Positions 51,687-51,699 of a DNA stretch of 51,699 nt are shown here, piece by piece (positions within the stretch are counted from its first letter, which is position 1; every line of letters starts with the position of its first letter). Made by a program: the position numbers and the translations under genes. Below the pieces are notes generated by a model that saw only the letters and a program-made list of their open reading frames with translations, ran no database searches and was not told where the DNA came from. Source of the DNA: an uncultured Fusobacteriaceae bacterium (lineage in GTDB: Bacteria; Fusobacteriota; Fusobacteriia; Fusobacteriales; Fusobacteriaceae); contig CAMQWJ010000011.1 in the NCBI GenBank assembly GCA_947038515.1, positions 1-51,699 on the forward strand. The letters run 5' to 3'.

Positions 51687-51699
51687 AATTTAAAGAGTT

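Noticed and set aside
1-51699. Insertion sequences, tRNA or rRNA genes
   Set aside because: No transposase, terminal inverted repeat with target duplication, or tRNA/rRNA sequence was recognised in the window.

Overview
The window reads as one complete conjugative plasmid of a very AT-rich Gram-negative anaerobe, most likely Fusobacterium or a close relative (Leptotrichiaceae). I infer this from the base composition, an outer-membrane beta-barrel protein, lipoboxes, and a P-type (Trb/VirB) conjugation apparatus. The last 55 bases repeat the first 55 exactly, as expected of a circular contig cut at an assembly vertex, so the unit circle would be 51,644 bp. The overlap lies inside a sequence that is also present near 50.9 kb, so circularity is likely but not proven.

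Layout. (1) 1-8.5 kb: the end of a zeta-toxin operon that starts across the junction, an iteron origin with a Rep_3 initiator, a ParA/ParB-like pair, an orphan VbhA-like Fic antitoxin, a second ParA/ParB-like pair sharing the same palindromic operator, and small genes. (2) 8.5-13.3 kb: defence genes, namely an Abi-type HEPN protein with a structured RNA behind it, decayed Fic fragments, and an AAA ATPase + HEPN + membrane-protein cassette. (3) 13.4-22 kb: a second antitoxin/zeta pair, a serine resolvase, and a 5.3-kb cargo (MazF/ToxN-like toxin with an RNA leader, a 1311-aa Cap4-like nuclease/STAND NTPase, a membrane protein) flanked by two copies of the resolvase 3' end. (4) 22.2-42.5 kb, all leftward: topoisomerase III, Fic protein, outer-membrane protein, then TraF, TrbE, TrbD, TrbB, TraG, ArdC-MORN, TrbL, a lipoprotein, TrbJ, TrbI, TrbG, TrbF, TrbC. 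(5) 42.5-47.5 kb: a tyrosine recombinase with a slippery start, a TraD-like protein, a MobA/MobL relaxase, a hairpin-rich putative oriT and a MORN lipoprotein, bounded by 41-bp inverted copies of a recombination-site-like sequence. (6) 47.5-51.7 kb: repeats, the fossil of a third replicon, a second intact iteron origin with a Rep_3 gene, and duplicated antitoxin-like genes leading into the zeta gene at position 39.

The most interesting pattern is a roughly 20-residue basic C-terminal tail (NPLLKxLKxQKEL...R) shared by otherwise unrelated proteins: zeta kinase 2, the Fic AMP-transferase, the ArdC-MORN antirestriction protein, a 145-aa protein of unknown function and a 52-aa protein that is little more than the tail. 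A diverged form ends zeta kinase 1, and the relaxase also ends in a basic stretch closing with -ER. I propose that it is a translocation signal for the plasmid's own type IV secretion system, so that toxins and antirestriction factors enter the recipient with the DNA. This resembles the VbhT Fic-BID toxin of Bartonella in logic but uses a different, short signal. A remnant at 36.7 kb carries the tail together with the start of the resolvase gene, which shows that tails have been copied around the plasmid by recombination.
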